Shown one piece after another: positions 1 through 9,392 of a stretch of 64,000 bases of DNA (the first letter of the stretch is position 1; each line of letters begins with the position of its first letter). The notes below the pieces were generated by a model, which ran no database searches, had not been told where the DNA came from, and was given only the letters and a program-made list of their open reading frames with translations. A program made the position numbers and the translations under genes. The stretch comes from Cupriavidus pinatubonensis. GTDB lineage: Bacteria > Pseudomonadota > Gammaproteobacteria > Burkholderiales > Burkholderiaceae. The stretch lies in the NCBI RefSeq assembly GCF_019602855.1, contig NZ_CP080766.1:2664575-2728574 (forward strand). The letters are read 5' to 3'.

Positions 1-1
1 G

Positions 2-868
2 GTGCGCGCCTCGCACGCGCAGACCGAGAAGGCGCGCGCCCAGCGCCTGCTGGACGACAACGCCATCTCGAAGCGCGAATTTGACGAGCGCATCAACGCC
101 GCCAGCGAACTGTCCGCCGACGTGCGCGGCGCGCAGGCGGCGCTAGAGGTGGCGAAGCTGAACCTGAGCTATACGCGCATCGTTGCGCCGGTATCGGGCA
201 AGGTATCGCGTGCGGAAATCACGGTAGGCAACCTTGTCGCAGCGGGCGCCGCATCGCCGCCGCTGACGTCGGTGGTGTCGGTCTCACCGGTGTATGCAAG
301 TTTCGATGTCGACGAGCAGAGCTACCTGCGCTATACCGCGCCCGGTGCCGGCGGCGGCAAGAACGGCCTGCCGGTGTTCCTGGGCCTGGCTAACGAGGAC
401 GGCAATCCGCACGAGGGCAAGATCCACTCGATCGACAACCGGCTCGATACGCGCAGCGGCACCATCCGCGTGCGCGCGGTGTTCGACAACGAGGATGGCC
501 GCCTGTTGCCGGGCCTGTATGCGAAGGTCAAGCTTGGGGGCGGTTCGCCGCACGACGCCGTGCTGATCAACGACCGCGCGATCGGCACTGACCAGGGCAA
601 GAAGTTCGTGCTCGTGGTCGATAAGGCCAACAAGCTGACCTATCGCGAAGTCGACCTCGGGCCGACCTTTGAAGGGCTGCGCGTGATCCGCAAGGGTTTG
701 AAGCCCGGCGAGAGCATCGTCGTGAACGGCCTGCAGCGTGTGCGCCCCGGCGATACGGTGGCACCGAAGCCCGTCTCGATGGCGTTCCGCAGCGAACTGG
801 AGCCACGCCCCAACGCGCCTGACCGCAAGCAGGCGGCCGCCGAGGCCGAAGGCAAGCCCGTCAGCTAA
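2..868 (+). CDS. RND efflux periplasmic adaptor (MexE/AcrA-like), 5' truncated by the window
   Basis: The visible 288 residues are the C-terminal three quarters of a membrane fusion protein linking an inner-membrane RND pump to an outer-membrane channel. The first ~50 residues are charged alpha-hairpin (coiled coil). The second half of the lipoyl domain follows (TRIVAPVSGKV near residue 58, then GNLV), then a beta-barrel region (VYASFDVDEQSYLRY) and the membrane-proximal domain (LKPGESIVVNGLQRVRPGD). The frame is open at the left edge, so the real start, signal peptide and lipidation site lie outside. It is followed 117 bases later by the RND pump, as in mexEF-oprN or bpeEF-oprC operons. Substrates cannot be read from sequence. 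Confidence 0.93.
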   Translation: MRASHAQTEKARAQRLLDDNAISKREFDERINAASELSADVRGAQAALEVAKLNLSYTRIVAPVSGKVSRAEITVGNLVAAGAASPPLTSVVSVSPVYASFDVDEQSYLRYTAPGAGGGKNGLPVFLGLANEDGNPHEGKIHSIDNRLDTRSGTIRVRAVFDNEDGRLLPGLYAKVKLGGGSPHDAVLINDRAIGTDQGKKFVLVVDKANKLTYREVDLGPTFEGLRVIRKGLKPGESIVVNGLQRVRPGDTVAPKPVSMAFRSELEPRPNAPDRKQAAAEAEGKPVS

Positions 869-985
869 GCAGGCAGACAAGCCCCAACACAGACAGTCAG
901 GCGCTTTGCTTCCCCGCATGTGCATGGCGCCCGCCACGGCGGGCCGCCAGGGGGGCTTGCATGCCGAAACAGGCCGAGAACCAAG

Positions 986-3900
986 ATGAATCTCTCGAAA
1001 TTCTTTATTGACCGCCCGATCTTCGCGGGCGTGTTGTCGGTGCTGATCTTCCTGATCGGTGCCATCTCGATGTTCAAGCTGCCGATTTCCGAATACCCGG
1101 AAGTCGTGCCGCCATCCGTCGTCGTGCGCGCGCAGTTCCCGGGCGCCAACCCGAAAGTGATCGCGGAAACCGTGGCCACGCCGCTGGAAGAGCAGATCAA
1201 CGGCGTCGAGGACATGCTCTACATGAACTCGCAGGCCAACAGCGACGGCTCGCTCACGCTGACGGTAACCTTCAAATTGGGCACCGACCCCGACAAGGCC
1301 CAGCAGCTCGTGCAGAACCGCGTGTCGCAGGCCGAGCCGCGCTTGCCTGAGGACGTGCGGCGCCTGGGTATCACGACCGTCAAGAGCTCGCCCGACCTGA
1401 CCATGGTGGTTCACCTGGTCTCGCCGAACGATCGCTATGACATGACATACCTGCGCAACTACGCGCTGATCAACGTGAAGGACCGCCTCGCGCGTATCCA
1501 GGGCGTGGGCCAGGTGCAGATGTTCGGCTCGGGCGACTACTCGATGCGTGTGTGGCTGAACCCGGAGAAGATCGCCGAGCGCAACCTGTCGGCATCGGAC
1601 GTGGTCAAGGCCATCCGCGAGCAGAACGTGCAGGTGGCGGCCGGCGTGATCGGCCAGTCGCCGACGCTGCCTGGCACTGACCTGCAGTTGTCAGTGAACG
1701 CGCAGGGCCGCCTGCAGACCGTGGAAGAGTTTGGCGACATCATCGTCAAGACGTCTTCGGACGGCGCGGTCACGTACCTGAAGGACATCGCGCGCATTGA
1801 ACTCGGTGCGTCGGAATACGCGCTGCGCTCACTCCTGGACAACAAGTCCGCGGTCGCGATCCCGATCTTCCAGGCGCCTGGTTCGAACGCGATCCAGATC
1901 TCGAACGATGTGCGCAAGACCATGGAGGAACTGAAGCAGAACATGCCGGAAGGCGTGGACTACAGCATCGTCTATGACCCGACGCAATTCGTGCGCCACA
2001 GCATCGAGGCGGTGGTCCACACGCTGTTCGAGGCCATCGCGCTCGTGGTGCTCGTGGTGATCCTGTTCCTGCAGACGTGGCGCGCGTCGATCATTCCGCT
2101 GCTCGCAGTGCCGGTGTCGATCGTCGGTACGTTTGGCCTGATGCACGCGTTCGGCTTCTCGATCAACGCGCTGAGCCTGTTCGGGCTGGTCCTGGCGATC
2201 GGTATCGTCGTGGACGATGCGATCGTGGTGGTCGAGAACGTCGAGCGGAACATCGAGGAAGGGCTGTCGCCGAAGGAAGCGACCTACAAGGCCATGCGCG
2301 AAGTCAGCGGCCCGATCATTGCGATCGCGCTGACGCTGATCGCCGTGTTCGTGCCGCTGGCATTCATGACCGGCCTGACCGGCCAGTTCTACAAGCAGTT
2401 TGCACTGACGATCTCGATCTCGACGATCATCTCGGCCTTCAACTCGCTGACGCTGTCACCTGCGCTGTCGGCGCTGCTGCTCCGTGGTCACGACGCGCCC
2501 AAGGACTGGCTCACGCGCGGCATGGACAAGGTATTGGGCGGCTTCTTCGCGCGCTTCAACCGCTTCTTCGGCCGGAGTTCGGACAAGTATGGTCGCGGCG
2601 TGAAGGGTGTGATTCGCCGCAAGGGCTCGGTGTTCGGCGTCTATGCCGTGATGCTGCTGGCTACGTGGGGCATTTTCCAGATGGTGCCGAAGGGCTTCGT
2701 CCCGGCGCAGGACAAGCAGTATCTGGTGAGCTTCGCCAAGCTGCCCGATGGTGCGACGCTCGATCGCACCGAAGACGTGATCCGCCGCATGTCCGAGATC
2801 GCGCTCAAGCATCCGGGCGTGGAATCGGCCGTGGCATTCCCGGGCCTGTCGATCAACGGCTTCACCAACAGCCCGAGCGCCGGCATCGTGTTCGTCACGC
2901 TCGATCCGTTCGAGAAGCGCAAGGGCAAGGAATTGTCCGGCGGTGCGATCGCAGCGGACCTGAACAAGCAGTATGGGTCGATCCAGGATGCATTCATCGC
3001 GGTATTCCCGCCGCCGCCAGTACAGGGCCTGGGCACGATCGGCGGGTTCAAGATGATGATCGAGGACCGCTCCGCACTCGGCTATGACGCGCTGTTCGAC
3101 GCGACCAACGCGTTCATGGCGAAGGCACGCGCCACGCCAGAGCTGGCCGGGATCTTCAGCAACTACCAGGTCAATGTGCCGCAGCTCGACGTGCAGCTCG
3201 ACCGTACCAAGGCCAAGCAGCTTGGCGTGCCCGTGACCGATGTGTTCGAGACGCTGCAGACGTATCTTGGCTCGGCCTACGTGAACGACTTCAACAAGTT
3301 CGGCCGCACATACCAGGTCAAGGTGCAGGCGGATGCGCAGTTCCGGCAGCATGCCGAGGACATCCTGCAACTCAAGGCACGCAGCGCCAGCGGCGAAATG
3401 GTGCCGTTGTCGTCGCTGGTGAAGGTCAAGCAGAGCTTTGGTCCGGACAGCGTGAGCCGCTACAACGGCTTCACCGCTGCCGATATGAACGGCGGTCCGG
3501 CGCCGGGCTTCTCGTCTGGCCAGGCACAGGCTGCAGCTGAGCGGATCGCCGCCGAGACGCTGCCGAAGGGCATCGGCTTCGAGTGGACCGAGCTGACCTA
3601 CCAGGACATCCTGGCCGGCAATGCGGGCGTGTGGATCTTCCCGCTGTGCGTGCTGCTCGTGTTCCTGGTGCTGGCCGCGCAGTATGAAAGCCTGACGCTG
3701 CCGCTGGCCGTGATCCTGATCGTGCCGATGAGCCTGCTGGCCGCCATGACGGGCGTGTGGTTGACGCGTGGGGACAACAACATCTTCACGCAGATCGGCT
3801 TCATCGTGCTCGTCGGGTTGTCCGCGAAGAACGCGATCCTGATCGTGGAGTTCGCACGGGAACTGGAGCATCACGGCCGCACGGTGGTGCAGGCCGCGAT

Positions 3901-4177
3901 CGAAGCAAGCCGCCTGCGTCTGCGCCCGATTTTGATGACCTCGTTCGCGTTCATCATGGGTGTGGTGCCGCTGGTGGTGTCGACTGGCGCCGGCTCGGAG
4001 ATGCGCCATGCGATGGGCGTGGCGGTGTTTGCGGGGATGCTCGGGGTGACTTTCTTCGGCTTGTTCCTGACGCCGGTGTTCTATGTGGCGCTGCGTTTGC
4101 TGGCTACGCGCAAGCAGCGCCGGGAAGCGGCGGCGGCCGGTGCTTCGGCATCGCACGCCGTGCCGTCGGCAGAATGA
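986..4177 (+). CDS. RND multidrug efflux transporter, MexF-like (HAE-1 family)
   Basis: A 1063-residue inner-membrane proton/drug antiporter, the usual length for MexF/AcrB pumps. It opens MNLSKFFIDRPIFAGVLS, typical of the family, followed by a large periplasmic loop. TM4 carries the paired aspartates of the proton relay (IGIVVDDAIVVVENVERN, about D410/D411), and a second loop and helical bundle repeat the pattern. A start at 920 is possible but adds a basic, non-family extension, so I chose the ATG at 986. Its stop overlaps the next gene's ATG (ATGA), so pump and channel are translationally coupled. Closest in style to MexF/BpeF; drug profile unknown. Confidence 0.96.
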   Translation: MNLSKFFIDRPIFAGVLSVLIFLIGAISMFKLPISEYPEVVPPSVVVRAQFPGANPKVIAETVATPLEEQINGVEDMLYMNSQANSDGSLTLTVTFKLGTDPDKAQQLVQNRVSQAEPRLPEDVRRLGITTVKSSPDLTMVVHLVSPNDRYDMTYLRNYALINVKDRLARIQGVGQVQMFGSGDYSMRVWLNPEKIAERNLSASDVVKAIREQNVQVAAGVIGQSPTLPGTDLQLSVNAQGRLQTVEEFGDIIVKTSSDGAVTYLKDIARIELGASEYALRSLLDNKSAVAIPIFQAPGSNAIQISNDVRKTMEELKQNMPEGVDYSIVYDPTQFVRHSIEAVVHTLFEAIALVVLVVILFLQTWRASIIPLLAVPVSIVGTFGLMHAFGFSINALSLFGLVLAIGIVVDDAIVVVENVERNIEEGLSPKEATYKAMREVSGPIIAIALTLIAVFVPLAFMTGLTGQFYKQFALTISISTIISAFNSLTLSPALSALLLRGHDAPKDWLTRGMDKVLGGFFARFNRFFGRSSDKYGRGVKGVIRRKGSVFGVYAVMLLATWGIFQMVPKGFVPAQDKQYLVSFAKLPDGATLDRTEDVIRRMSEIALKHPGVESAVAFPGLSINGFTNSPSAGIVFVTLDPFEKRKGKELSGGAIAADLNKQYGSIQDAFIAVFPPPPVQGLGTIGGFKMMIEDRSALGYDALFDATNAFMAKARATPELAGIFSNYQVNVPQLDVQLDRTKAKQLGVPVTDVFETLQTYLGSAYVNDFNKFGRTYQVKVQADAQFRQHAEDILQLKARSASGEMVPLSSLVKVKQSFGPDSVSRYNGFTAADMNGGPAPGFSSGQAQAAAERIAAETLPKGIGFEWTELTYQDILAGNAGVWIFPLCVLLVFLVLAAQYESLTLPLAVILIVPMSLLAAMTGVWLTRGDNNIFTQIGFIVLVGLSAKNAILIVEFARELEHHGRTVVQAAIEASRLRLRPILMTSFAFIMGVVPLVVSTGAGSEMRHAMGVAVFAGMLGVTFFGLFLTPVFYVALRLLATRKQRREAAAAGASASHAVPSAE

Positions 4178-5688
4178 TGGTGAACGACATGAACAACAAC
4201 ATGATGAAGCAGTACCTGCCCAGGCTTGCGACATTGGCCGCCGCGCTGGTGCTCGCCGGTTGCTCGTTGGCGCCGACCTACAAGGTGCCGGAAACGCCCA
4301 CCGCCGCGACCTTCAAGGAGGCCGACGCCGCGGCCGCCGAAGGCGCGCAGTGGAAGACCGCCGCGCCGGCCGAAGGCCAGCATCGCGGCGACTGGTGGAA
4401 GATCTTTGGCGACGCCGAGCTGGACCGGCTGATCGACGCGGCCAACAGCTACAACCAGGATCTCGCTGCCGCTGCGGCGCGCCTGAAGCAGGCGCGGGCA
4501 TTCACCGGCGCGACGGAAGCGGACCTGTATCCGCAGCTGAGCGTCGGACTCGATCCGACGCGTTCGCAGCCGTCGGCCGCTTCGCAGGGTTTGCCGGATG
4601 GCACGCGCGTGGCGCCGCAGACGGTGCTCAAGGCGCGGGCCTTTGCCAGCTACGAGCTTGACCTGTTCGGCCGTGTGGCCAGCAGCGTGAACGCGGCCCG
4701 CGCCGACGAGCAGGGCGCCGAAGACCTGTACCGTTCGGTGCAGCTCGCGCTGCAAGCCGACACGGCGCAGGCGTACTTTGCGCTGCGCACGCTGGACAGC
4801 GAACGTAATCTGCTCAACGCGACGATCAAGCTGCGTGAAGATGCGCTGAACTTGCTGCGCAAGCGCTATGAAGCAGGCGAAACGACGGATCTGGACCCCG
4901 CCCGCGCCGAAGCCGAACTCGGCACCGCGCGAGCCGACCTGGCCGGTATCGAGCGTCGCCGCGCCAACCAGGAACATGCGCTGGCGGTGCTGACCGGCGT
5001 GTCGCCGTCGCAGTTCGGGCTCGCCGCGAAGCCGTTCGACACGGCACCTGTGGCGGTGCCGGCAGGCTTGTCGTCGGAACTGCTCGAACGCCGCCCTGAC
5101 ATCACGGCAGCGGAGCGGCAGATGGCAGCCGCCAATGCGCGGATCGGTGTGGCGAAGGCAGCGTTTTTCCCGCGCATTTCGCTCACGGCGCTGTTCGGCT
5201 TCGAGTCGGCGGACCTGTCAAACCTGTTCAAGTGGTCGTCGCGCACATGGATGCTTGGCCCGTTGCTGGGGTCGACGGTGGCGCAGACCGTATTCGACGG
5301 CGGCCGCAACAGCTCGAACCTTGCCGGCGCCCGCGCTGCGCATGAAGAGAGCGTGGCGCGCTACCGGCAGACCGTACTCGTGGCGTTCCGCGAGGTCGAG
5401 GACAGCCTTGCCGATGTACGTTGGCTCAGCCAGCAGGCCACGGCACTCGACAGCGCGCTGGCGGGTGCCCGGCGCGCCCAGCGTACCTCGCGCAGCCGCT
5501 ATGACGCGGGCGCCGTCGATTACCTGACGGTGATCGATGCCGACCGGACCGTGCTGCAATCGCAGCGCGATGCCAATGCGGTGGCCGGGCTGCGCGCGGC
5601 GGCGACCGTGGCGCTGGTGCGCAGTCTCGGCGGCGGCTGGGGGCCGGTGCCGGAGTCGGTGGCGTCCGCGTCGGCACCCGCGCAGTAA
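4174..5688 (+). CDS. Efflux outer-membrane lipoprotein (OprM/OprN/NodT family)
   Basis: About 504 residues, third gene of the RND operon. The N-terminus has a lipoprotein signal (LVLAGCS, acylated Cys about residue 30). Two long TolC-like repeats follow, with the family phrases SYELDLFGRV, LLRKRYEAGETTDLDPARAEAEL, LERRPDITAAERQMAAANARIGVAKAAFFP and SRYDAGAVDYLTVIDADRTVL. It forms the trimeric channel that the adaptor recruits. Start codons at 4174, 4177, 4180 (GTG) and 4189 all precede the signal. I took 4174 because it overlaps the pump stop; 4189 (MNNNMMKQYLPRL) is equally plausible. Confidence 0.94.
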   Translation: MMVNDMNNNMMKQYLPRLATLAAALVLAGCSLAPTYKVPETPTAATFKEADAAAAEGAQWKTAAPAEGQHRGDWWKIFGDAELDRLIDAANSYNQDLAAAAARLKQARAFTGATEADLYPQLSVGLDPTRSQPSAASQGLPDGTRVAPQTVLKARAFASYELDLFGRVASSVNAARADEQGAEDLYRSVQLALQADTAQAYFALRTLDSERNLLNATIKLREDALNLLRKRYEAGETTDLDPARAEAELGTARADLAGIERRRANQEHALAVLTGVSPSQFGLAAKPFDTAPVAVPAGLSSELLERRPDITAAERQMAAANARIGVAKAAFFPRISLTALFGFESADLSNLFKWSSRTWMLGPLLGSTVAQTVFDGGRNSSNLAGARAAHEESVARYRQTVLVAFREVEDSLADVRWLSQQATALDSALAGARRAQRTSRSRYDAGAVDYLTVIDADRTVLQSQRDANAVAGLRAAATVALVRSLGGGWGPVPESVASASAPAQ

Positions 5689-5785
5689 TATCGGGCGCCC
5701 GGCAAGTGCCGCAGGGGTGGCGCGATGCAATCGGATCACTACACTGAATGCATTGCGCCGCTCCCGAATGCGCGCGGCACCTGCC

Positions 5786-6343
5786 ATGCACCGACACAAG
5801 ACGCTGTTCTGGATATTCATCGCCGTGGCCGTGAGCGTTGCGGCATTGTTCGTGCCGTTACCGTGGACCGATACCACCCGCATCCACAATGAAGCGGTCA
5901 TCGCGCGCCCGCCGGCTGTGGTGTTCGACTATGTATCCACGCCCGGCAACTGGCCTGCCTGGCATCCGTCATCGCTGGGGGTGAAGGGGGCTACGGATCA
6001 CTCTTTGCTGCCCGGCGAGCGTGTGACCGAGACTTTCGTCGTAGCCGGGCGCAGCGGCGTGGTCATCTGGACCGTGACGAAGCGCGATCCCCCGCGCGCA
6101 TGGACGATCGAAGGCGAGATCGAAGGCCGCAAGGCCGGCACCGTGGCGTACACGCTGACCCCGGCGCTGACGCCCTCGTTGACGCCCACCGAGGAAAGCA
6201 CGCGCTTCGAGCGCGATTTCAGCTATCAGTCGCCCACGCTGTTGTTCCTGCTGCTGAACCGCGTGGTGCTCCGTCCCCGCATCGAGGCGGAGTCGGCCGA
6301 AGCGGTCAGGCGCCTCAAGGCCACGCTGGAAGCCCGGCGCTGA
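5786..6343 (+). CDS. SRPBCC-fold membrane-anchored protein
   Basis: About 185 residues. An N-terminal hydrophobic segment (TLFWIFIAVAVSVAALFVP) is followed by a START/SRPBCC-like domain: AVIARPPAVVFDYVSTPGNWPAWHPSSLGVKG is the usual first helix-turn of polyketide_cyc2/SRPBCC proteins. The domain would face the periplasm and bind a hydrophobic ligand; the ligand is unknown. An ATG at 5768 adds six residues. No good ribosome site marks either start. It follows the efflux operon by about 100 bases and may be an independent gene. Confidence 0.75.
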   Translation: MHRHKTLFWIFIAVAVSVAALFVPLPWTDTTRIHNEAVIARPPAVVFDYVSTPGNWPAWHPSSLGVKGATDHSLLPGERVTETFVVAGRSGVVIWTVTKRDPPRAWTIEGEIEGRKAGTVAYTLTPALTPSLTPTEESTRFERDFSYQSPTLLFLLLNRVVLRPRIEAESAEAVRRLKATLEARR

Positions 6344-6441
6344 CCGGGTGCTGCGCCAGCGCGTCGCTTGCGCGGCCGTTGCATCCCCACTAAGTTGGAA
6401 ATATCACTACTGAACGAGCGTCCGCCCCACGGACACCTGTC

Positions 6442-6876
6442 ATGAGTACTATGCTTCCTTTGACTCGCATGAAGTGCCCGCACGGTGGCATGGCGTCGGC
6501 GTTGCTGGCCGCACTGGCCCTGTGCGCATCCATTCCCTTGCACGCTCAGCCTCAAGAAACCGGGTCGATGACCGTTGGCGGCTCCGCGCATGTGCGAGGG
6601 CCGGTGGTCGTGCACGGCCCCCTCGTGGTCGCCGGACGCGTCCATGCGCGCGGGCCGTTGACGGCCGCGTACTTCACTGGGCCCGCCGCAGCCCGTGGCC
6701 TGCCTTACGCGGGCGGGTACTACAAGGTCTTCGATGGGCCAGTTACCGTACATGGCACGATGGTCGTCAACGGCGATCTGCTGGTAGATGGCCCACTCAC
6801 CGTTGACGGGCCGCTGGAAGCGAGTGGCGGCATCGACGCGGACGGGCCCATGCGCGAGCGCTATTACGGGCGCTGA
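6442..6876 (+). CDS. Secreted protein with bactofilin-like V-x-G-P-L repeats, function unknown
   Basis: 144 residues. After a signal peptide ending near ASIPLHAQ, the chain is built of short repeats of the form V-x-G-P-L-x-V (VRGPVVVHGPLVVAGRV, then VHGTMVVNGDLLVDGPLTV), broken by an aromatic insert (PYAGGYYKVFDGP). Such spacing of V and G is what bactofilins and other polymer-forming right-handed beta-helices show, but here it is exported. The start may be 6442 or the ATG at 6472 (MKCPHGGM). I do not recognise a named family. Confidence 0.7.
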   Translation: MSTMLPLTRMKCPHGGMASALLAALALCASIPLHAQPQETGSMTVGGSAHVRGPVVVHGPLVVAGRVHARGPLTAAYFTGPAAARGLPYAGGYYKVFDGPVTVHGTMVVNGDLLVDGPLTVDGPLEASGGIDADGPMRERYYGR

Positions 6877-6957
6877 CGTCATCGCTGACAAGAGGTGGAA
6901 CCCGGGCAGCCTGTATTGCACAATATGGGCCTTGCATCACAACCCCGGAGCTTCGCC

Positions 6958-7419
6958 ATGGCAAAACCGGCCTTAGTTGGCCTCAGGAGCATTGCGCTGT
7001 TCGAAGCCGCCAAAGGCGCGCTGGTCATCGTTGCGGGGCTCGGGCTCGTGGCCCTGCTGCACCGGGACGCGCAGGCGCTGGCCGAATCGATCATCATGCG
7101 GCTCCATATCAATCCGGCCAGCCGCTATCCCACCATCTTCCTGTCGCTGCTCTCGAACCCGAGCGATGCCCGCTTGTGGGCCATTGGCGGCTCCGCAGCC
7201 GTTTATGCGCTGATGCGGTTTGCGGAGGCCTGGGGGCTTTGGCATCGGCTGGCCTGGGGCAACTGGCTTGGCGTGTGGTCAGGCGGCATTTACCTGCCGA
7301 TCGAACTCTATGAGGCGCTGGCGCACCCTAGCTGGATGCATGCGGGCCTGGCGGCGGCGAACCTGCTGGTAGTGCTGTACCTCGTCAAAAGTCTGGCGCG
7401 CCACGAAGTCAAAACCTGA
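6958..7419 (+). CDS. DUF2127 family membrane protein
   Basis: About 153 residues with three or four predicted membrane helices. The opening LVGLRSIALFEAAKGALVIVAGLGLVALLH and the later AWGNWLGVWSGGIYLPIELYEALAHPS match the DUF2127 pattern. The ATG at 6958 has a GGAG seven bases upstream; a longer reading frame exists but its extra residues do not look like protein. A strong hairpin follows the stop, between this gene and the convergent oxlT. Function unknown. Confidence 0.85.
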   Translation: MAKPALVGLRSIALFEAAKGALVIVAGLGLVALLHRDAQALAESIIMRLHINPASRYPTIFLSLLSNPSDARLWAIGGSAAVYALMRFAEAWGLWHRLAWGNWLGVWSGGIYLPIELYEALAHPSWMHAGLAAANLLVVLYLVKSLARHEVKT

Positions 7420-7442
7420 GCTCGCTGCGCCATTCCCAAAAG

Positions 7443-7470
7443 CAAGCGGGCTTCCGACGAAGCCCGCTTG
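7443..7470 (-). terminator. Intrinsic terminator for oxlT (possibly bidirectional)
   Basis: A perfect 11-bp stem (CAAGCGGGCTT / AAGCCCGCTTG) with a six-base loop lies between convergent genes. Read on the minus strand it is followed by CTTTTGGG, a short T-rich tail, so it mainly terminates oxlT. On the plus strand the tail is not T-rich. Confidence 0.75.
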
Positions 7471-7485
7471 TACTTCGCGCCAGCG

Positions 7486-8802
7486 TCAGGCGGGAACCCG
7501 AGCGCCGGCTGCCGCGGTTTCCTTAGAGTGAAGGCTCCGGGCAGTTGCTACATGCGATGCCAGCACGGGGCGCAGGACCATCATCGCGAGGAATGCGGCG
7601 CTAAGATCCATGGCGGCGACTGTGTAGAGAACCGTCGACCACGTGCCGGTCGCCTCCATCAGCAGGTTACCAATCGGGACAAATAGCGCGCCGATACCCT
7701 TCGCCGTATAAAGCACGCCGTAGATCTTGCCGATGTGCTTCGTGCCGAAGGCATCGCCCGCCAGCGCCGAGAACAGCGAATACACCTCGCCCCAGGCCAG
7801 GAACACCACGCCGGACAGGATCAGGAACGCATACGGATTGCTGCCGAAGTAGCCGAGCGCGATGATGCCGAGGCCTTCGAGCGAGAACGCGATGACCATG
7901 GTTTTCTCGCGGCCGATGTTGTCCGAGATCCAGCCGAACAGTGGGCGCGAGATGCCGTTCATGATGCGGTCGAGCATCAGCGCGAGCGGCAGCGCGGCCA
8001 TCACGAAGAAGTGCAGGTCGACCTGGAACTCCTTCACGCCAAGGTCCTTCGCAATGACGCCGAGCTGCGCAACGGCCATCATGCCGCCGGTCACGACCAG
8101 CACGAACATCACCAGCATCAGCCAGAACAGCTTCGTGCTCATCGCTTCCTTGAGCGTGTAGTCGCGCGTTGCCTGCACGAGCTTCTGGGAAGCCCGGACC
8201 TCATTGGCCTTCGGCGAGCGCAGGAACCACGCAGCGACGAACGCCAGGGAGCCCTGCAGGACGCCGAAGAACAGGAAGGTGTGCTGGAAGCCCGACGACT
8301 CGATCATAGCGGCGATCGGCAGGATGGTGGCTGCCGAGCCCGCGCCATAGCCGCCCGCAGTCAGGCCTACGGCCAGGCCGCGCCGGTCGGGGAACCACTT
8401 GAGCGCGTTGTTGATGCAGGTCGCGTAGATCGAACCCACGCCAAGACCGCCGACCGCCGCGCCGACGTAGAAGCCCATCAGCGTGGTGGCCTGCGAGTTG
8501 ATGATCCACGCGGCGCCGATGAACACCGCGCCGAACGCGACCATCATGCGCGGCCCGAACTTGTCGATGAAATAGCCTTCGATCGGTGCGAGCCAGGTCT
8601 GGACCAGCACGAATACCGTAAAGGCGATCTGGATGCTGGCCCGGGACCAGCCATAGGTTTCCTGGATCTCGGGCACGAACAGCGTCCACGCGTACTGGAT
8701 GTTCGCTGTGGCAATCATGCAGACAACGCCGACAATCAGCTGGATCCAGCGCGTGTTTTCCGGAGTTTGCTGCGAAGGGAGGGCTGCCGATGGATGAGTC
8801 AT
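7486..8802 (-). CDS. oxlT: Oxalate/formate-type MFS antiporter (OxlT family)
   Basis: 438 residues with twelve predicted helices. The phrases RWIQLIVGVVCMIATANIQYAWTLFVPEIQETYGWSRASIQIAFTVF and WLAPIEGYFIDKFGPRMMV are typical of the oxalate:formate antiporter branch of the MFS, which swaps oxalate for formate. I chose the ATG at 8802, preceded by GGAG; the frame extends upstream to 9006 but the extension is not protein-like. No oxalyl-CoA decarboxylase or formyl-CoA transferase lies nearby, so the substrate rests on family resemblance only. Confidence 0.88.
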   Translation of the reverse strand: MTHPSAALPSQQTPENTRWIQLIVGVVCMIATANIQYAWTLFVPEIQETYGWSRASIQIAFTVFVLVQTWLAPIEGYFIDKFGPRMMVAFGAVFIGAAWIINSQATTLMGFYVGAAVGGLGVGSIYATCINNALKWFPDRRGLAVGLTAGGYGAGSAATILPIAAMIESSGFQHTFLFFGVLQGSLAFVAAWFLRSPKANEVRASQKLVQATRDYTLKEAMSTKLFWLMLVMFVLVVTGGMMAVAQLGVIAKDLGVKEFQVDLHFFVMAALPLALMLDRIMNGISRPLFGWISDNIGREKTMVIAFSLEGLGIIALGYFGSNPYAFLILSGVVFLAWGEVYSLFSALAGDAFGTKHIGKIYGVLYTAKGIGALFVPIGNLLMEATGTWSTVLYTVAAMDLSAAFLAMMVLRPVLASHVATARSLHSKETAAAGARVPA

Positions 8803-9257
8803 TGTGCGCTCCGTGAATTGGATCGGTGCAATCCGACGGCGTGAATGCCTGGTTCTCGTGAGGTCGCTCTCATTTTTCATGTCTCCTGTTCCATTGCTTA
8901 TTAAGTCTGGGATTCCCTGATTTTTTCGAGGCGCAGGATTACCCGGCTCTCCGGTATATGCCGGTAGCAGAAATGGCAAAAAAATGGATTTGTCAGATCG
9001 ACTCATCTGACGATGAAAGAAATATTTGGTAAATGCCCTGGCGATTCCTCCTCGGGAGATGTGCTGCCTGCCAATATTACAAAGCTGTCATGTTTATCCC
9101 GTGCGAAGCCGCTTTGTGGCACGCATTCGGATACACAGTATGTGATATATCAAGTAAGTCAAGGAAAAGAAACAATCATAGGCATAGTTGAATGTATTTA
9201 TGAAAATATCAAATGGAAGAAGGCATTAACGCGGACAGCGAATGATTATTGCCGCGC
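8803..9257. other. AT-richer intergenic region, no gene recognised
   Basis: This stretch between oxlT and the orphan terminator is markedly richer in A and T than the rest of the window. A 95-codon frame at 9013-9300 runs through it, but its codon use and composition are unlike the neighbours and it ends inside a terminator stem. It probably holds the oxlT promoter, though I could not fix one. Confidence 0.5.
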
Positions 9258-9291
9258 AAAAAAAAAGCCCGCAGGCAAGGCTTGCGGGCTT
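9258..9291 (-). terminator. Orphan intrinsic terminator on the minus strand
   Basis: A 9-bp stem (AAGCCCGCA / TGCGGGCTT) with a nine-base loop; on the minus strand it is followed directly by nine T residues, a textbook rho-independent terminator. No minus-strand protein gene ends here, so it should end a short non-coding transcript starting somewhere between 9300 and 9640. Confidence 0.8.
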
Positions 9292-9392
9292 GAGGCGTGA
9301 TGCGCGACTCCACCACAGTGCGGCAACACGTATTGCACTGGCTTGAATTAGTCTGGTGATGGACGTCGTGAATTATTGGATTATCGAATTGC
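9258..9392 (-). ncRNA. Candidate small RNA ending at the orphan terminator
   Basis: Inferred only from the orphan terminator. A weak -10-like TAATAC on the minus strand (9404-9399), with a GTGACA-like element 19 bases upstream, would give a start near 9392 and an RNA of about 135 nt. The promoter is poor and the 5' end could lie elsewhere. No known RNA family recognised. Confidence 0.3.

Noticed and set aside
284..1414. Minus-strand frame of 376 codons at the left edge
   Set aside because: Antisense to the efflux adaptor and pump genes; arginine/histidine-rich and without domain, a product of high-GC codon bias.
2456..4234. Minus-strand frame of 592 codons
   Set aside because: Antisense to the MexF-like pump; His/Arg/Gln-rich with no recognisable domain.
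9013..9300. 95-codon plus-strand frame in AT-rich DNA
   Set aside because: Its 3' end runs through an intrinsic terminator stem, with no good ribosome site and no domain.
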